A DNA stretch of 64,000 nt from Bacillus sp. REN16. Lineage in GTDB: Bacteria > Bacillota > Bacilli > Bacillales > Bacillaceae_L. The notes below the pieces were generated by a model. It was not told where the DNA came from. It ran no database searches and was given only the letters and a program-made list of their open reading frames with translations. Location of the stretch: contig NZ_JAJFZK010000009.1 in the NCBI RefSeq assembly GCF_020731355.1, positions 31,059-95,058 of the forward strand, in the 5' to 3' direction. The position numbers were made by a program, and so were the translations under genes. This document shows positions 40,163 to 49,484 of this stretch, piece by piece (the stretch's first letter is position 1; every line of letters starts with the position of its first letter).

Positions 40163-40194
40163 ATAAAAATAAGCCGCTTCACGAAGAAGTGGCT
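40163..40194 (-). terminator. Terminator of the 112-residue gene
   Basis: AAGCCACTTC-ttcgt-GAAGCGGCTT followed by ATTTTTAT on the minus strand. Confidence 0.82.
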
Positions 40195-40532
40195 TAATCA
40201 ATAGTACGTAAAACATCAAGTATTCCTTCTGATTGGATGAAATCCTTAGCTTCCTGATCTCCCAGTTGATTGATTATTTGATAAATCTTCAGCATATTCG
40301 TGTCATATTTGTCATTGGATGAATCATAATGGTATTCAACAAAAGGTACATGTGCACGTAAGAAATTTTCAACTTCGTTCGAGTAGTTTGCATCAAATAG
40401 ATTTCGTAATTGACGAACCTCTTCGTCAGTTGCTTCAATTTTGTACTCCCAAGTTGATCCGGACTTTACTTGAGAAATTTCGCCACTTCCAACAGAGACA
40501 TAAAAGGTTTTCCTAGGCTGATGTTCCAACAT
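40194..40532 (-). CDS. Conserved hypothetical protein, 112 residues
   Basis: Soluble acidic protein, no Cys and no membrane segment. Two parts: a short beta-rich N-terminus (KTFYVSVGSGEISQVKSGSTWEYKIEATDEEV) and a helical remainder. ATG 40532 has AGGAGTG about ten bases upstream. Good codon structure and its own terminator support a real gene. I do not recognise the family. Confidence 0.75.
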   Translation of the reverse strand: MLEHQPRKTFYVSVGSGEISQVKSGSTWEYKIEATDEEVRQLRNLFDANYSNEVENFLRAHVPFVEYHYDSSNDKYDTNMLKIYQIINQLGDQEAKDFIQSEGILDVLRTID

Positions 40533-40711
40533 GTTTCACTCCTAACGATGTGGTTGCAGTAAGTTTAGCTTTTTCCTCAAGTGCAAAAAATATGCACGAC
40601 TCGAAAACGGATTGTTTGTCTTTTTCAAACCATTAGTATCTTTTGATCCATTACCCCATATACTAATTTCCAAGATAACCTGTGAAAAATGCAGATAAAG
40701 GGGAAACTTTT

Positions 40712-40972
40712 ATGAAAATAATTGATGAAATCTATGAAATGTATCGAAATAAATTAACAGGTGATGAAGAAGATGCGGACATAATTGCTTTCTCCGTACT
40801 GGAACAATTTGAACGTGAGGATCTGATTGACCTATTAGCTGATTTAACTGACCAAGAATTGCGTAATTTAGTCGGTTTTTACATGATTGAAAACTTAAAA
40901 GCAAAGATGGCCCGGGATGGAATCGGTCGATCAAAAATGATGACGGTAGATGAACTAAGGGATATACATTAA
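40712..40972 (+). CDS. Small acidic helical protein, 86 residues
   Basis: Reads MKIIDEIYEMYRNKLTGDEE, then an acidic helical domain to MTVDELRDIH. AAAGGGGAAAC lies about eight bases before ATG 40712; the earlier in-frame start at 40682 lacks a site. Probably a DUF6154-type cytosolic protein of bacilli; the family name is from weak memory. Function unknown. Confidence 0.75.
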   Translation: MKIIDEIYEMYRNKLTGDEEDADIIAFSVLEQFEREDLIDLLADLTDQELRNLVGFYMIENLKAKMARDGIGRSKMMTVDELRDIH

Positions 40973-40993
40973 CTATCAATATTATTGCTAAAA

Positions 40994-41024
40994 AAGGATT
41001 GTCCACTTACGGACAATCCTTTTA
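40994..41024. terminator. Bidirectional terminator before ltaE
   Basis: AAAGGATTGTCC-acttac-GGACAATCCTTTT between convergent genes. Confidence 0.88.
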
Positions 41025-41035
41025 AAAAATTCTAT

Positions 41036-42052
41036 TTATAGTTTACTGACAATCCGTAATGCGTCCTCAATTGACTTCCGATTCACATCATAATGCGTTG
41101 TAAACCTTACAAGCTTAGGTCCAAATGTTGAGACTAGTACTCCATGTTCCTTTAATAATGCTGCGTACTGACTAGAGGTTAATCCTCGCTCACTTACATT
41201 CACCAAAATAATATTGGTATCAACCTGATTAACAACATGTATTCCACTAATATTTCTCAGGCCTTCCGCCAAAAACTGTGCATTCTCGTGATCGATTGCA
41301 AGACGGTCAACCATTGTCCTTAACGCCACAAGTCCTGGTGCGGCAATAATTCCAACCTGTCTTAATCCACCACCTAGTCGCTTTCTCCATTTTCTAGCTT
41401 GTTGAATAAACTCCTCGCTTCCAGCAATAATCGAGCCAACTGGAGCACCCAATCCTTTTGACAAACAAAATTGCACAGAATCAGTAAACTGAGCAATATC
41501 CTTGACCGGACGCCCAAGTGCCACAGCAGCATTGAATAAACGTGCACCATCTAAATGGACAGGTATCTGATTGGCAGATGCTAGTCGATAAATGGCTGCC
41601 ATATTATCAAGTGGAACAACTGCCCCACCCGCTCGGTTATGTGTATTTTCAATACAAATTAAGCCAGTTTCAGGATTATGGACATCCTCCCCTTGAATTG
41701 CTGCCTCTACTTCAGCAGGATTCATAGCTCCTCTGTTTCCTTTAATGGTACGTGGTTGAACTCCTGCAAATGCAGAAATAGCTGCGCCTTCATAATTAAA
41801 TATATGAGAGTCCTTCTCAACAATAATTTCATTTCCTATTCTTGTATGAGTTAGCACTGCAATTTGATTACCTTGCGTTCCGCTTGTCACAAACATGGCA
41901 GCTTCTTTCCCAAGCATATCGGCAGCAGTTAGCTCAAGCTCCTTCACTGTTGGATCTTCTTGATACACATCATCCCCAACCTCTGCTTCATAAGCAGCCT
42001 TTCTCATTTCTGCAGTTGGTTTTGTCACTGTGTCACTTCTTAAATCGATCAT
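41036..42052 (-). CDS. ltaE: Low-specificity L-threonine aldolase
   Basis: 338 residues, PLP fold type I. MIDLRSDTVTKPTAEMR opening, HLDGARLFNAAVALG, and the PLP-lysine motif FCLSKGLGAPVGS. Splits L-threonine or L-allo-threonine into glycine and acetaldehyde. ATG 42052 preferred; a GTG three codons earlier is one base from the AAGGAG site. Confidence 0.9.
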   Translation of the reverse strand: MIDLRSDTVTKPTAEMRKAAYEAEVGDDVYQEDPTVKELELTAADMLGKEAAMFVTSGTQGNQIAVLTHTRIGNEIIVEKDSHIFNYEGAAISAFAGVQPRTIKGNRGAMNPAEVEAAIQGEDVHNPETGLICIENTHNRAGGAVVPLDNMAAIYRLASANQIPVHLDGARLFNAAVALGRPVKDIAQFTDSVQFCLSKGLGAPVGSIIAGSEEFIQQARKWRKRLGGGLRQVGIIAAPGLVALRTMVDRLAIDHENAQFLAEGLRNISGIHVVNQVDTNIILVNVSERGLTSSQYAALLKEHGVLVSTFGPKLVRFTTHYDVNRKSIEDALRIVSKL

Positions 42053-42079
42053 ATCTCTCACTCTCCTTACTTATAAAAT

Positions 42080-42114
42080 AAAGCAAAACCCCTCTTTCGA
42101 CAAGAAAGAAGGGT
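42080..42114 (-). terminator. Terminator of dps
   Basis: ACCCTTCTTTC-ttgtc-GAAAGAGGGGT followed by TTTGCTTTATTTT on the minus strand. Confidence 0.8.
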
Positions 42115-42124
42115 ACAAAACTCT

Positions 42125-42565
42125 TTATTTTCCCAGGAAGGATTGAAGCATCCAAATATGTTTTTCAAGTGATTGGTGAATTGCAAGCAGCATATCGCCT
42201 GTTGTTTCATCATCCGCATCCGCGGCTACCTTCATGCCTTCCTTTAACTCTCCGGATAGAATTGAAAAGTCATTTGAAACGTTTGATACCATCTCTTCTG
42301 CATCTTCATTCCCGCTTGCTTCCTGAATGGAAGACATATCAAGTATATCCTTCATTGTTGCGACGGGTTGTCCGCTTATAGCAAGAAGGCGTTCCGCTAA
42401 TTCATCAATATGAACAGCAGCCTCATTATACAATTCCTCAAATTTTACATGAAGTGTGAAAAAGTTTGATCCTTTCACATACCAGTGGTAATTATGTAGC
42501 TTAATGTAAAGTACACTCCAGTTGGCAACCTGCTTATTTACGAGTTCGTTTAATTGTGTTGACAT
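42125..42565 (-). CDS. dps: Dps-family DNA-protecting mini-ferritin
   Basis: 146 residues. Ferroxidase residues of Dps are visible: [22 protein letters not shown], then [16 protein letters not shown]. Forms 12-subunit shells that oxidise iron and protect DNA. ATG 42565 follows AAGGAGGAG. A SigB-type promoter lies upstream, matching B. subtilis dps, a general stress gene. Confidence 0.92.
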   Translation of the reverse strand: MSTQLNELVNKQVANWSVLYIKLHNYHWYVKGSNFFTLHVKFEELYNEAAVHIDELAERLLAISGQPVATMKDILDMSSIQEASGNEDAEEMVSNVSNDFSILSGELKEGMKVAADADDETTGDMLLAIHQSLEKHIWMLQSFLGK

Positions 42566-42590
42566 GGTAAATCTCCTCCTTAATGTTAAC

Positions 42591-42616
42591 ATACCCCCTT
42601 TATCTCACAGTGAAAC
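42591..42616 (-). promoter_or_regulatory. SigB-type promoter of dps
   Basis: GTTTCA, a 14-base spacer and GGGTAT on the minus strand fit the SigB pattern GTTTAA-N12-15-GGGTAT. It lies 26 bases before the dps start. Confidence 0.7.
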
Positions 42617-42730
42617 ATCCTTTTTTCAATTGTTTTTCAGCAAATTTCTTTCTTTTGCCATTATAAAGGAATATCAATACCTTCTACCTTCGTATCATGT
42701 TAAAATGAAGGAGAAAAAGAGGGGGTTGCT

Positions 42731-42895
42731 ATGCTAACAGTATTAATTATTTCAATCATTATTGTAATTGTGGTCATATTATTAGCTGTTGTTACGACAT
42801 CAAAAGCCTATCAGTACAAACATACAGTTGATGACTTAGAAGAAAATCCACATGTAAATCATCCTGAAAACAAGGAGAAGTCAGATGGAAAATAA
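42731..42895 (+). CDS. ytzI: Small membrane protein YtzI-like
   Basis: 54 residues: one N-terminal membrane helix (LTVLIISIIIVIVVILLAVV) and a polar tail rich in His, Glu and Asn. GAGGGGG lies about six bases before ATG. It overlaps the amidase gene by 11 bases. Size and location match B. subtilis YtzI. Function unknown. Confidence 0.75.
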   Translation: MLTVLIISIIIVIVVILLAVVTTSKAYQYKHTVDDLEENPHVNHPENKEKSDGK

Positions 42896-44348
42896 AATTC
42901 TTAAGAATTTAGCTAATGATTGGTTAATTGAGGCTACAATTGATTCCATCCAAGAAAAATATGAAAAAGATGAGCTAACTGCCAAACAATTGGTACTTAT
43001 GTATTTACATAGAATTGCAAGCTTTGACTCGGAATTAAAGTCTGTTATTGAGATCAATCCTGATGCCCTTCATACCGCAATGATGCTGGATGCGGAACGA
43101 AAGGAAACCGGTCCCCGTGGCCCGCTCCATGGGATTCCTGTGTTACTTAAAGATAATTTAGATACAAATGATAAAATGCACACATCCGCCGGATCGCTTG
43201 CATTGGCAGAATCATATGCACCTGAGGATTCATATGTTGCTTATCTTTTAAGAGAAGCTGGCGCCATTATATTAGGTAAAACAAATATGACAGAATGGGC
43301 AAATTTCATGACGGAAGGAATGCCTAGCGGATACAGCTCGCGTGGTGGCCAAACATTAAATCCTTATGGACCAGGTAAATTTGACGTCGGTGGCTCAAGT
43401 GCTGGTTCAGGTGCTGCCATTGCTGCGAATTTTGCAGTTGTTGCAGTCGGTACAGAAACATCAGGCTCGATACTGAGCCCTTCCAGTCAAAATTCGCTTG
43501 TTGGAATTAAGCCTACAGTTGGATTAATAAGTCGGGCTGGCATCATTCCAATTGCTCATACACAGGATACAGCTGGTCCTATGGCTCGTACCGTAAAGGA
43601 CGCTGCTTATCTGTTATCAGCACTAGCAGAAATAGACGAGCGCGATTCTATCACGTATACAAGCAGATCCTTGCCGTCAACCGATTTCACACAATATTTA
43701 GATGCGGACGGATTAAAAGGCGCACGGATTGGGATTGCAAGAGAAGTTTATTTTGACTACCTTAGTGAAGGAAAACTTGCGGTAATGGATGAAGCGGTTA
43801 AAAAGCTTGCGGATCTTGGGGCAATCGTTGTAGAAGATGTAAAAATCCCTTCTTCCAAAAATAAGTGGAGCTATGATGTCCTAACTTACGAATTTAAAGT
43901 AGACTTAAACGCATATTTACGTAAATTGGACCCGGCAGTGAAAGTACGAAATTTAGAGGATCTTATCTTATTTAATAAAGAGAATGAAGAAAAAATGCTA
44001 AAATACGGCCAAATCATATTAGAAGAAGCAGAAAAAACGAGTGGAACTTTGACGGAAAAAACGTATCTAGATGCACTTGAAAATGATCAGTATCACTCAA
44101 CGGAAAACGGAATTGATTATGTTTTAAAAGAATACCAATTAGATGCAATTGTGTTTCCAAATTACCTTGGATCAGCCATTCCGGCTAAAGCTGGTTATCC
44201 ATCGATTACAGTTCCTGCCGGTTACACCCCGGAAGGCGAACCAGTCGGCATTACATTTACCGGAACCGCTTTTTCCGAAAATTCTTTGATTAAATTAGCT
44301 TATTCCTTTGAGCAAGGAACAAAGTATCGAATCCCACCCAAACTATAA
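42885..44348 (+). CDS. Amidase signature family protein
   Basis: 487 residues. The Ser-cisSer-Lys site is visible: LLKDN (K89), [12 protein letters not shown] (S171) and ETSGSI (S195). It lacks GatA-specific context (no gatC or gatB nearby), so a stand-alone amidase is likelier than the tRNA amidotransferase subunit. AAGGAG lies nine bases before the ATG, inside ytzI. Substrate unknown. Confidence 0.85.
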   Translation: MENKILKNLANDWLIEATIDSIQEKYEKDELTAKQLVLMYLHRIASFDSELKSVIEINPDALHTAMMLDAERKETGPRGPLHGIPVLLKDNLDTNDKMHTSAGSLALAESYAPEDSYVAYLLREAGAIILGKTNMTEWANFMTEGMPSGYSSRGGQTLNPYGPGKFDVGGSSAGSGAAIAANFAVVAVGTETSGSILSPSSQNSLVGIKPTVGLISRAGIIPIAHTQDTAGPMARTVKDAAYLLSALAEIDERDSITYTSRSLPSTDFTQYLDADGLKGARIGIAREVYFDYLSEGKLAVMDEAVKKLADLGAIVVEDVKIPSSKNKWSYDVLTYEFKVDLNAYLRKLDPAVKVRNLEDLILFNKENEEKMLKYGQIILEEAEKTSGTLTEKTYLDALENDQYHSTENGIDYVLKEYQLDAIVFPNYLGSAIPAKAGYPSITVPAGYTPEGEPVGITFTGTAFSENSLIKLAYSFEQGTKYRIPPKL

Positions 44349-44350
44349 AA

Positions 44351-44380
44351 CCTCAGCCCTTTTGGCTGAGGTTCTTTTTT
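44351..44380 (+). terminator. Terminator of the amidase gene
   Basis: CCTCAGCC-ctttt-GGCTGAGG followed by TTCTTTTTT. Confidence 0.9.
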
Positions 44381-44414
44381 AGAGTCTTACTCTAGAAGCC
44401 TTTCGCATTACTAA

Positions 44415-44888
44415 TTACCCAAAAACTTTATGAAGGTCTTCTTTTGATTGTGATAGCCAGAAACGCATGAGGCGTTTTGCACCATCTAAGTCATGAAGCT
44501 TTGCTTGCCCGCATTGAGTTTCATTTGCTGCTGGAATTTCCGTAATTTCTACTGCACTTTGCATGGTTGCTTCAAGTAAATCAATGATTTCAGAAACAGT
44601 AGGCTCCCCGCTTACTACTAAATAATAGCCTGTTTGGCATCCCATTGGAGAAATATCAATAATATCAAAATGGTCATATTTCTCACAATGCTCACGCAGA
44701 TTAAAAGCCAATAAATGTTCAAGTGTATGAATAACATCCGGCTTCATCGCCTGTTTATTTGGCTGACAAAAACGAATATCAAATTTATTTACAACCCCAT
44801 CTGTCCCAACCTTATGGACACCACAATGTCTTACATATGGAGCTTTAACCGCATTATGATCTAATTCAAAGCTTTCTACTGATGGCAT
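44415..44888 (-). CDS. luxS: S-ribosylhomocysteine lyase LuxS
   Basis: 157 residues, identical in length to B. subtilis LuxS. The metal site HTLEH (H54, E57, H58) and C126-type ligand in [11 protein letters not shown] are present, as is C84 in [10 protein letters not shown]. Cleaves S-ribosylhomocysteine to homocysteine and DPD, the precursor of autoinducer-2, in the activated methyl cycle that follows from MetK. ATG 44888 gives the conserved start [11 protein letters not shown] and has GGGAG upstream. Confidence 0.96.
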   Translation of the reverse strand: MPSVESFELDHNAVKAPYVRHCGVHKVGTDGVVNKFDIRFCQPNKQAMKPDVIHTLEHLLAFNLREHCEKYDHFDIIDISPMGCQTGYYLVVSGEPTVSEIIDLLEATMQSAVEITEIPAANETQCGQAKLHDLDGAKRLMRFWLSQSKEDLHKVFG

Positions 44889-45039
44889 TCTCTTCACTCC
44901 CTAACCTTTTCTATATCTATCATAACGCTAATTCCGATTTTTTTCATCTATTTAATTTGAATTAACGCTCAAAGATGCTTTTTTCCACATCCTATTGTAT
45001 AGTATAAGTACCTAAACCATGTAAGGGAAGTAGAAAAAA

Positions 45040-45279
45040 TTGCTTCAAGCGTTATTTATAGGAATTATTCGTTTTTATCAAAAATTTATATCACCGATAA
45101 AACCGCCATCCTGTCGCTTTTACCCGACTTGCTCGCAATATGGGTTGGAAGCAATTAAACGCTTCGGTGCCATTAAAGGCGGCTGGTTAACCATTAAACG
45201 ATTGTTAAAATGCCATCCCCTCCATCCGGGCGGGATAGATTTTGTACCGGAAAAAAAGGAAGGTAAGCATCATCATTGA
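45040..45279 (+). CDS. yidD: Membrane protein insertion efficiency factor YidD (YtjA)
   Basis: 79 residues. [28 protein letters not shown], and [13 protein letters not shown] are the three YidD motifs, with the three conserved cysteines. It helps YidC-dependent insertion. TTG start with AAGGGAAG about ten bases upstream. C-terminus is HHH. Confidence 0.92.
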   Translation: MLQALFIGIIRFYQKFISPIKPPSCRFYPTCSQYGLEAIKRFGAIKGGWLTIKRLLKCHPLHPGGIDFVPEKKEGKHHH

Positions 45280-45294
45280 TGCCAGCCTTCCTTT
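45256..45294. terminator. Bidirectional terminator, yidD / ytiB
   Basis: Outer stem AAGGAAGG / CCTTCCTT with inner GCATCA/TGATGC; A-rich left flank and TTTTC right flank. It overlaps the yidD stop. Confidence 0.82.
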
Positions 45295-45316
45295 TCATTG
45301 TTGCAAATGCATCCAT

Positions 45317-45877
45317 TTATTTATATCCATTAATAACTACATCCAGTTTACCTGTTTCAGGGTTCATAATAAGTCCGTGAACAGGCACTCCCTCTGGAAG
45401 AAGCGGATGATTTTCAACCATTTCAACGCTGTGACGGACACTATCCTCTACGCTTCTAAAACCTTGAAACCACTCTTCAAGATTAATTCCTGAATATTTA
45501 ATTGTATCAATTTTCCCTTGTGCCACACCCCGATCTTTTATCTTATGTATAATCGATTCAGCATCAAGTGCACTCATCCCACAATCATGATGACCAACGA
45601 TGCAAACCTCATCCGCATTTAAATCGTAAACTGCTACTAAAATGCTTCTCATGACGCTACCAAACGGGTGTGAAACAATTGCGCCTGCAACTTTTAAAAT
45701 TTTCACATCTCCATTTTTCATATTCATTGCTTTTGGTAACAACTCGATGAGTCGAGTATCCATACATGTCACGATTACCATTCTTTTATTAGGAAGCTTT
45801 GTTGTATGATATTTTTCATATTCCTTTGTTTCGACAAACTCTTTGTTGAAATCCAAGATATTATCCAAGAGAGCCAT
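45317..45877 (-). CDS. ytiB: Beta-carbonic anhydrase family protein YtiB
   Basis: 186 residues. Zinc ligands and catalytic dyad in VTCMDTRLIELLP (Cys, Asp, Arg) and CIVGHHDCGMSA (His, Cys). Interconverts CO2 and bicarbonate. ATG 45877 has AAAAGGTGA upstream; longer open frame to 45916 lacks a site. Monocistronic. Confidence 0.9.
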   Translation of the reverse strand: MALLDNILDFNKEFVETKEYEKYHTTKLPNKRMVIVTCMDTRLIELLPKAMNMKNGDVKILKVAGAIVSHPFGSVMRSILVAVYDLNADEVCIVGHHDCGMSALDAESIIHKIKDRGVAQGKIDTIKYSGINLEEWFQGFRSVEDSVRHSVEMVENHPLLPEGVPVHGLIMNPETGKLDVVINGYK

Positions 45878-46009
45878 TAAATCACCTTTTTCCTTTATTT
45901 CATTATATTTTATCAAAAACTGGTCTAGATTAATAACTTTTTATCTAATTGTTCAACTAATTTCTATGTAGGCTGAGATACTAAAAATGTTAGAAAAGTT
46001 TTTTGTTCT

Positions 46010-46033
46010 CAAATCGGAATAATTACGATATAA
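46010..46033 (+). promoter_or_regulatory. Zur operator and -10 of the zinc-binding lipoprotein gene
   Basis: Core TCGGAATAATTACGA is the Zur inverted repeat TCGTAATNATTACGA with one mismatch, and flanking AAA/TAT also fit. TATAAT at 46028-46033 overlaps its right end, so zinc-loaded Zur should block transcription. Confidence 0.75.
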
Positions 46034-46085
46034 TATGAATGGATTTCAAACAGACGCTTTTTTGGTACTTGAAAGGAGACAATAC

Positions 46086-47015
46086 ATGAAAAAAACAAGA
46101 GGATATTTAGTGCTCCTTTTTTTAATTAGCATACTTTCAGCTTGTGGAGCAGATCAAAATAATTCAGTTAATGAGGAAGGGAAACTTTCAATTTATACAA
46201 CAGTATTCCCTTTAACAGACTTCGTACAAAAAATTGGCGGCGAAGATGTTTCAGTGAAAAGTGTATACCCGCCGGGATCAGATGCTCATTCATTTGAGCC
46301 GACTCCAAGAGACATGACGGATATCGCGAGTGCTGATGCCTTTATTTATACAGGAGTTGGAGTAGAAGGCTTTGTTACAGCAGCCCTAAAAACCCTTAGT
46401 AACGAAAAGGTGTCATTAATTGAAGCAGGTGCTGGAGTAGATTTTTTACACATGGAAGATGATCACCATGAAGATGGTGATCATCATCATGGTGATATCG
46501 ACCCGCATATTTGGCTGGATCCTATTTTTTCGATTCAAATTGCTGAGAACATAAAAAATGCCTTAATAGAACTTAATCCTTCAGGAAAGGACCTGTACGA
46601 AGCAAATTTTCTTGAATTAAAGGAGCAATTGGAAGCATTAAATACAGAATTCACGGAAGTTGCTAACACTAAGAAACAAAAAGAAATTTTAGTAGCCCAT
46701 TCCGCGTATGGCTATTGGGAAGCACGTTACGGAATCAACCAAATAAGTATCACTGGGTATTCCCCGACGAATGAGCCCTCCCAAAAGGAACTCAAAAATA
46801 TGATTGAAGAGGTAAAGCAACACAATCTTAAATATATTCTGTTTGAACAAAATATAACATCAAAAATAGCGGAAACAGTACAAAAAGAGACCGGGACAAA
46901 AAAATTAACCCTTCATAATTTAGAAGCTGTAACTGAACAAGAAATCGAAAACAATGAAGATTATTTTAGCTTAATGAGGCAAAATTTAGATACATTAAAA
47001 AAGGCACTAAATTAA
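46086..47015 (+). CDS. znuA: Zinc ABC transporter substrate-binding lipoprotein ZnuA/AdcA
   Basis: 309 residues, lipobox LSAC. Cluster A-I metal-binding protein: YPPGSDAHSFEPTPRDM (first His ligand), a His/Asp-rich loop HMEDDHHEDGDHHHGDIDPHIWLD, and AHSAYGYWEARYGI. ATG 46086 after AAGGAGAC; upstream in-frame ATG at 46035 overlaps the promoter. No permease or ATPase gene is adjacent, so it must use a ZnuBC encoded elsewhere. Zur box upstream. Confidence 0.9.
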   Translation: MKKTRGYLVLLFLISILSACGADQNNSVNEEGKLSIYTTVFPLTDFVQKIGGEDVSVKSVYPPGSDAHSFEPTPRDMTDIASADAFIYTGVGVEGFVTAALKTLSNEKVSLIEAGAGVDFLHMEDDHHEDGDHHHGDIDPHIWLDPIFSIQIAENIKNALIELNPSGKDLYEANFLELKEQLEALNTEFTEVANTKKQKEILVAHSAYGYWEARYGINQISITGYSPTNEPSQKELKNMIEEVKQHNLKYILFEQNITSKIAETVQKETGTKKLTLHNLEAVTEQEIENNEDYFSLMRQNLDTLKKALN

Positions 47016-47042
47016 GGCATACATGGGATATCTTGCTTGAAT

Positions 47043-47102
47043 CTACACCTCTGCCTTGGAGAAAATAAGGATGCTAGACCAAATACTAAAAAAGAGGTGT
47101 AG
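47043..47102 (+). promoter_or_regulatory. Leader inverted repeat covering the DUF1540 ribosome site
   Basis: CTACACCTCT (47043-47052) is a perfect complement of AGAGGTGTAG (47093-47102), which contains the Shine-Dalgarno GAGGTG for the ATG at 47106. In the mRNA this would hide the ribosome site. Confidence 0.55.
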
Positions 47103-47105
47103 TAC

Positions 47106-47267
47106 ATGGCTCAAGATGTGTTATGTGAAGTAAATAATTGTCATTACTGGGCAAAAGGTAATAAATGTAGCGCTGAATCCATCTATGTCGTTAGTCATAC
47201 AGGTAAAACGGCATCTGAACAAACAGAAACAGATTGTAAAACCTTCGTCCAAGAAGGCGGAATTTAA
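47106..47267 (+). CDS. DUF1540 small cysteine-containing protein
   Basis: 53 residues: MAQDVLCEVNNCHYWAKGNK, then C, ... ETDCKTFVQEGGI. The C-x4-C-x8-C ... C spacing is that of DUF1540, small putative metal-binding proteins common in bacilli and clostridia, often expressed in sporulation. GAGGTG lies seven bases before ATG. Followed directly by a strong terminator. It follows the Zur-regulated znuA, which makes a zinc link tempting but unproven. Confidence 0.82.
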   Translation: MAQDVLCEVNNCHYWAKGNKCSAESIYVVSHTGKTASEQTETDCKTFVQEGGI

Positions 47268-47280
47268 AATATCCTTACGA

Positions 47281-47308
47281 GACAGCTGATAATTCAGCTG
47301 TCTTTTTT
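47281..47308 (+). terminator. Terminator of the DUF1540 gene
   Basis: GACAGCTGA-taat-TCAGCTGTC followed by TTTTTTAT. Confidence 0.92.
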
Positions 47309-47477
47309 ATATTGTCTGAACCATTTTAGTTTAGTTCGCATATTTTTTTCTAACATGTCGAATTTTTTGAACTAAATTAATTGACAAAATAAAAAAATGA
47401 ACATATGATACTTTTAAAAGTTGCACAAAGGAAACATTTATTCATATAGACAAAAAAGCTTGAGAGGAGAATAAGCG

Positions 47478-48287
47478 ATGTATGAAAATTTATTATTCGC
47501 TTTTGGCTTAACTTTGCTTGCTGGCCTTGCGACGGGGATAGGTAGTTTGATTTCCTTGTTCACATCCAGAACAAATACTAAATTTCTGTCCTGGACTCTT
47601 GGATTCTCAGCAGGAGTTATGATCTATGTATCGATGGTTGAAATCTTCGTTAAAGCAAAAGTGGCCTTGACATCGGAATTAGGGGACCAAATGGGAAACT
47701 GGATGACGGTAGCAGGTTTCTTTGGGGGAATGCTCTTAATTGCGTTAATAGATAAATTTGTTCCCGAAAGCAGTAACCCTCATGAAGTTAAAAAAGTAGA
47801 GGACATGAATCTCTCGTCAGCTCAAGTCGAGGATGCCGCATTATTAAAAATGGGAACATTTACGGCTCTTGCCATCGGGATTCACAATTTTCCTGAAGGT
47901 ATTGCCACCTTTACCTCTGCACTTCAAGACCCAGGGCTTGGAATCGCCATTGCAATAGCCGTAGCGATTCATAATATTCCTGAAGGCATTGCTGTTGCCG
48001 TACCGGTCTATTTTGCGACAGGTGATAAAAAAAGAGCCTTTAAGCTCTCTTTCCTATCTGGTTTAGCGGAACCCGTTGGGGCAATCGTAGCCTTTGTGAT
48101 TTTAATGCCTTTTTTAAATGATATAATGTTCGGGATTATATTTGCTGCAGTGGCAGGAATTATGGTATTTATTTCACTTGATGAATTACTGCCAGCATCA
48201 AAACGTTATGACAGTGGACATTTATCCATCTACGGATTGATTGCCGGTATGGCTGTCATGGCCTTAAGCTTACTATTATTTATTTAA
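47478..48287 (+). CDS. zupT: ZIP family zinc transporter ZupT
   Basis: 269 residues, eight membrane segments. The two metal-site helices carry HNFPEGIATF and HNIPEGIAVAVP; both His-x-x-x-Glu pairs are intact. Imports Zn2+ and other divalent ions down a gradient. GAGAGGAG lies about nine bases before ATG. No Zur box seen upstream. Confidence 0.92.
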   Translation: MYENLLFAFGLTLLAGLATGIGSLISLFTSRTNTKFLSWTLGFSAGVMIYVSMVEIFVKAKVALTSELGDQMGNWMTVAGFFGGMLLIALIDKFVPESSNPHEVKKVEDMNLSSAQVEDAALLKMGTFTALAIGIHNFPEGIATFTSALQDPGLGIAIAIAVAIHNIPEGIAVAVPVYFATGDKKRAFKLSFLSGLAEPVGAIVAFVILMPFLNDIMFGIIFAAVAGIMVFISLDELLPASKRYDSGHLSIYGLIAGMAVMALSLLLFI

Positions 48288-48362
48288 CCATTGAAAAATT
48301 CGCATTGCCGTGGGCCCTCATGATGTGGGTCACAAAGACGAAGTCATCGGTACGTGGCGTTC

Positions 48363-49484
48363 TTAGTCTTTGATCCTAATTTCTATGATCTTTTTATGTT
48401 TCGTTACTTGATGAATCCACTCATGATCGACTTGATATCCAATTCCTGGCCCGTCTGGAACGGCAATGCGACCATTTTCAACCTTCACTTCTGGAATAAT
48501 AACATCCTTATCCCAATATCTAGAAGATGCTGAAATATCTCCAGGTATCGTAAAATTAGGCAGGCTTGCTAAGGCAATATTATGGGCTCTTGAAATACCA
48601 GTTTCAAGCATCCCTCCACACCACACAGGAATACCATATGAATTACAAATATCATGAATCCTTATTGCTTCAGTGATACCGCCAACTCTCCCGATTTTAA
48701 TATTGATGACTTTACAACTCCCCAATTCAATTGCTTTTCTAGCATCCTCAGCTGAAGTAATACTTTCATCTAAACAAATTGGTGTGGAAAGTTCTTTTTG
48801 CAGTTTCGCATGGTCAACGATATCATCCTCGGCTAAAGGTTGCTCTATCATCATTAAATCAAATTCATCTAGGGCTTGAAGTTTAGCAACATCCTTTAAT
48901 GTATAGGCAGAATTGGCATCCGCCATTAACGGTAACGCAGGATATTCATGTCTAATTTGTTTAAGAAGGTTATAATCCTCTTCAGGCTTAATTTTTATTT
49001 TGATACGTTTATAGCCCGATTTAACATGCTCCTCTATTTTATGCAAAACCCGGTCAATGGAATCAATGCTTACGACAACTCCTGAATCAATAATAGCTTT
49101 CGAGCCACCTATTGCGTTGGACAATGAAATTCCTTTTTTCTTCGAATATAAATCCCAAATGGCCATATCAAGACTTGCCTTTGCCATATTATTACGTTTT
49201 ATATATTGAAAGCTATTCTGAAGTTGTTCCGGATGCTCATACTCTACTTCTAAAAGTTTTGGTACTAAATAATCCTCGAGCATATGCCAGCATGTTTTGA
49301 TTGTCTCTTCGGTATACCATGGTGACGAAAAAGCAACAACCTCTCCCCAACCCACAACACCATTCGTATCCTCCACTTCCACGAGAATACTCTCCCTTCT
49401 GTCAACTTTACCTATGCCAGTCACAAATGGCGAAAGGAGACTTTGTTCAATGAGATGGAGTGTTACCCGTTTTACTTTAATCAT
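48363..49484 (-). CDS. menC: o-Succinylbenzoate synthase MenC
   Basis: 373 residues, enolase superfamily (OSBS/N-acylamino-acid racemase type). Catalytic lysine in KRIKIKIKP, metal acids in LMADANSAY, IEQPLAEDD and CLDESI, second Lys in VINIKIGRVGG. Dehydrates SHCHC to o-succinylbenzoate in menaquinone synthesis. Overlaps menE by four bases (ATGA). Last gene of the men operon. Confidence 0.92.
   Translation of the reverse strand: MIKVKRVTLHLIEQSLLSPFVTGIGKVDRRESILVEVEDTNGVVGWGEVVAFSSPWYTEETIKTCWHMLEDYLVPKLLEVEYEHPEQLQNSFQYIKRNNMAKASLDMAIWDLYSKKKGISLSNAIGGSKAIIDSGVVVSIDSIDRVLHKIEEHVKSGYKRIKIKIKPEEDYNLLKQIRHEYPALPLMADANSAYTLKDVAKLQALDEFDLMMIEQPLAEDDIVDHAKLQKELSTPICLDESITSAEDARKAIELGSCKVINIKIGRVGGITEAIRIHDICNSYGIPVWCGGMLETGISRAHNIALASLPNFTIPGDISASSRYWDKDVIIPEVKVENGRIAVPDGPGIGYQVDHEWIHQVTKHKKIIEIRIKD

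Noticed and set aside
42885..44348. GatA subunit of the glutamyl-tRNA amidotransferase
   Set aside because: No gatC or gatB nearby, and gatCAB normally lies elsewhere in bacilli; a stand-alone amidase is the safer reading.
48288..48362. Fragment of a decayed gene between zupT and menC
   Set aside because: A short frame could be read, but there is no start, no ribosome site and no recognisable family; also no clear terminator.
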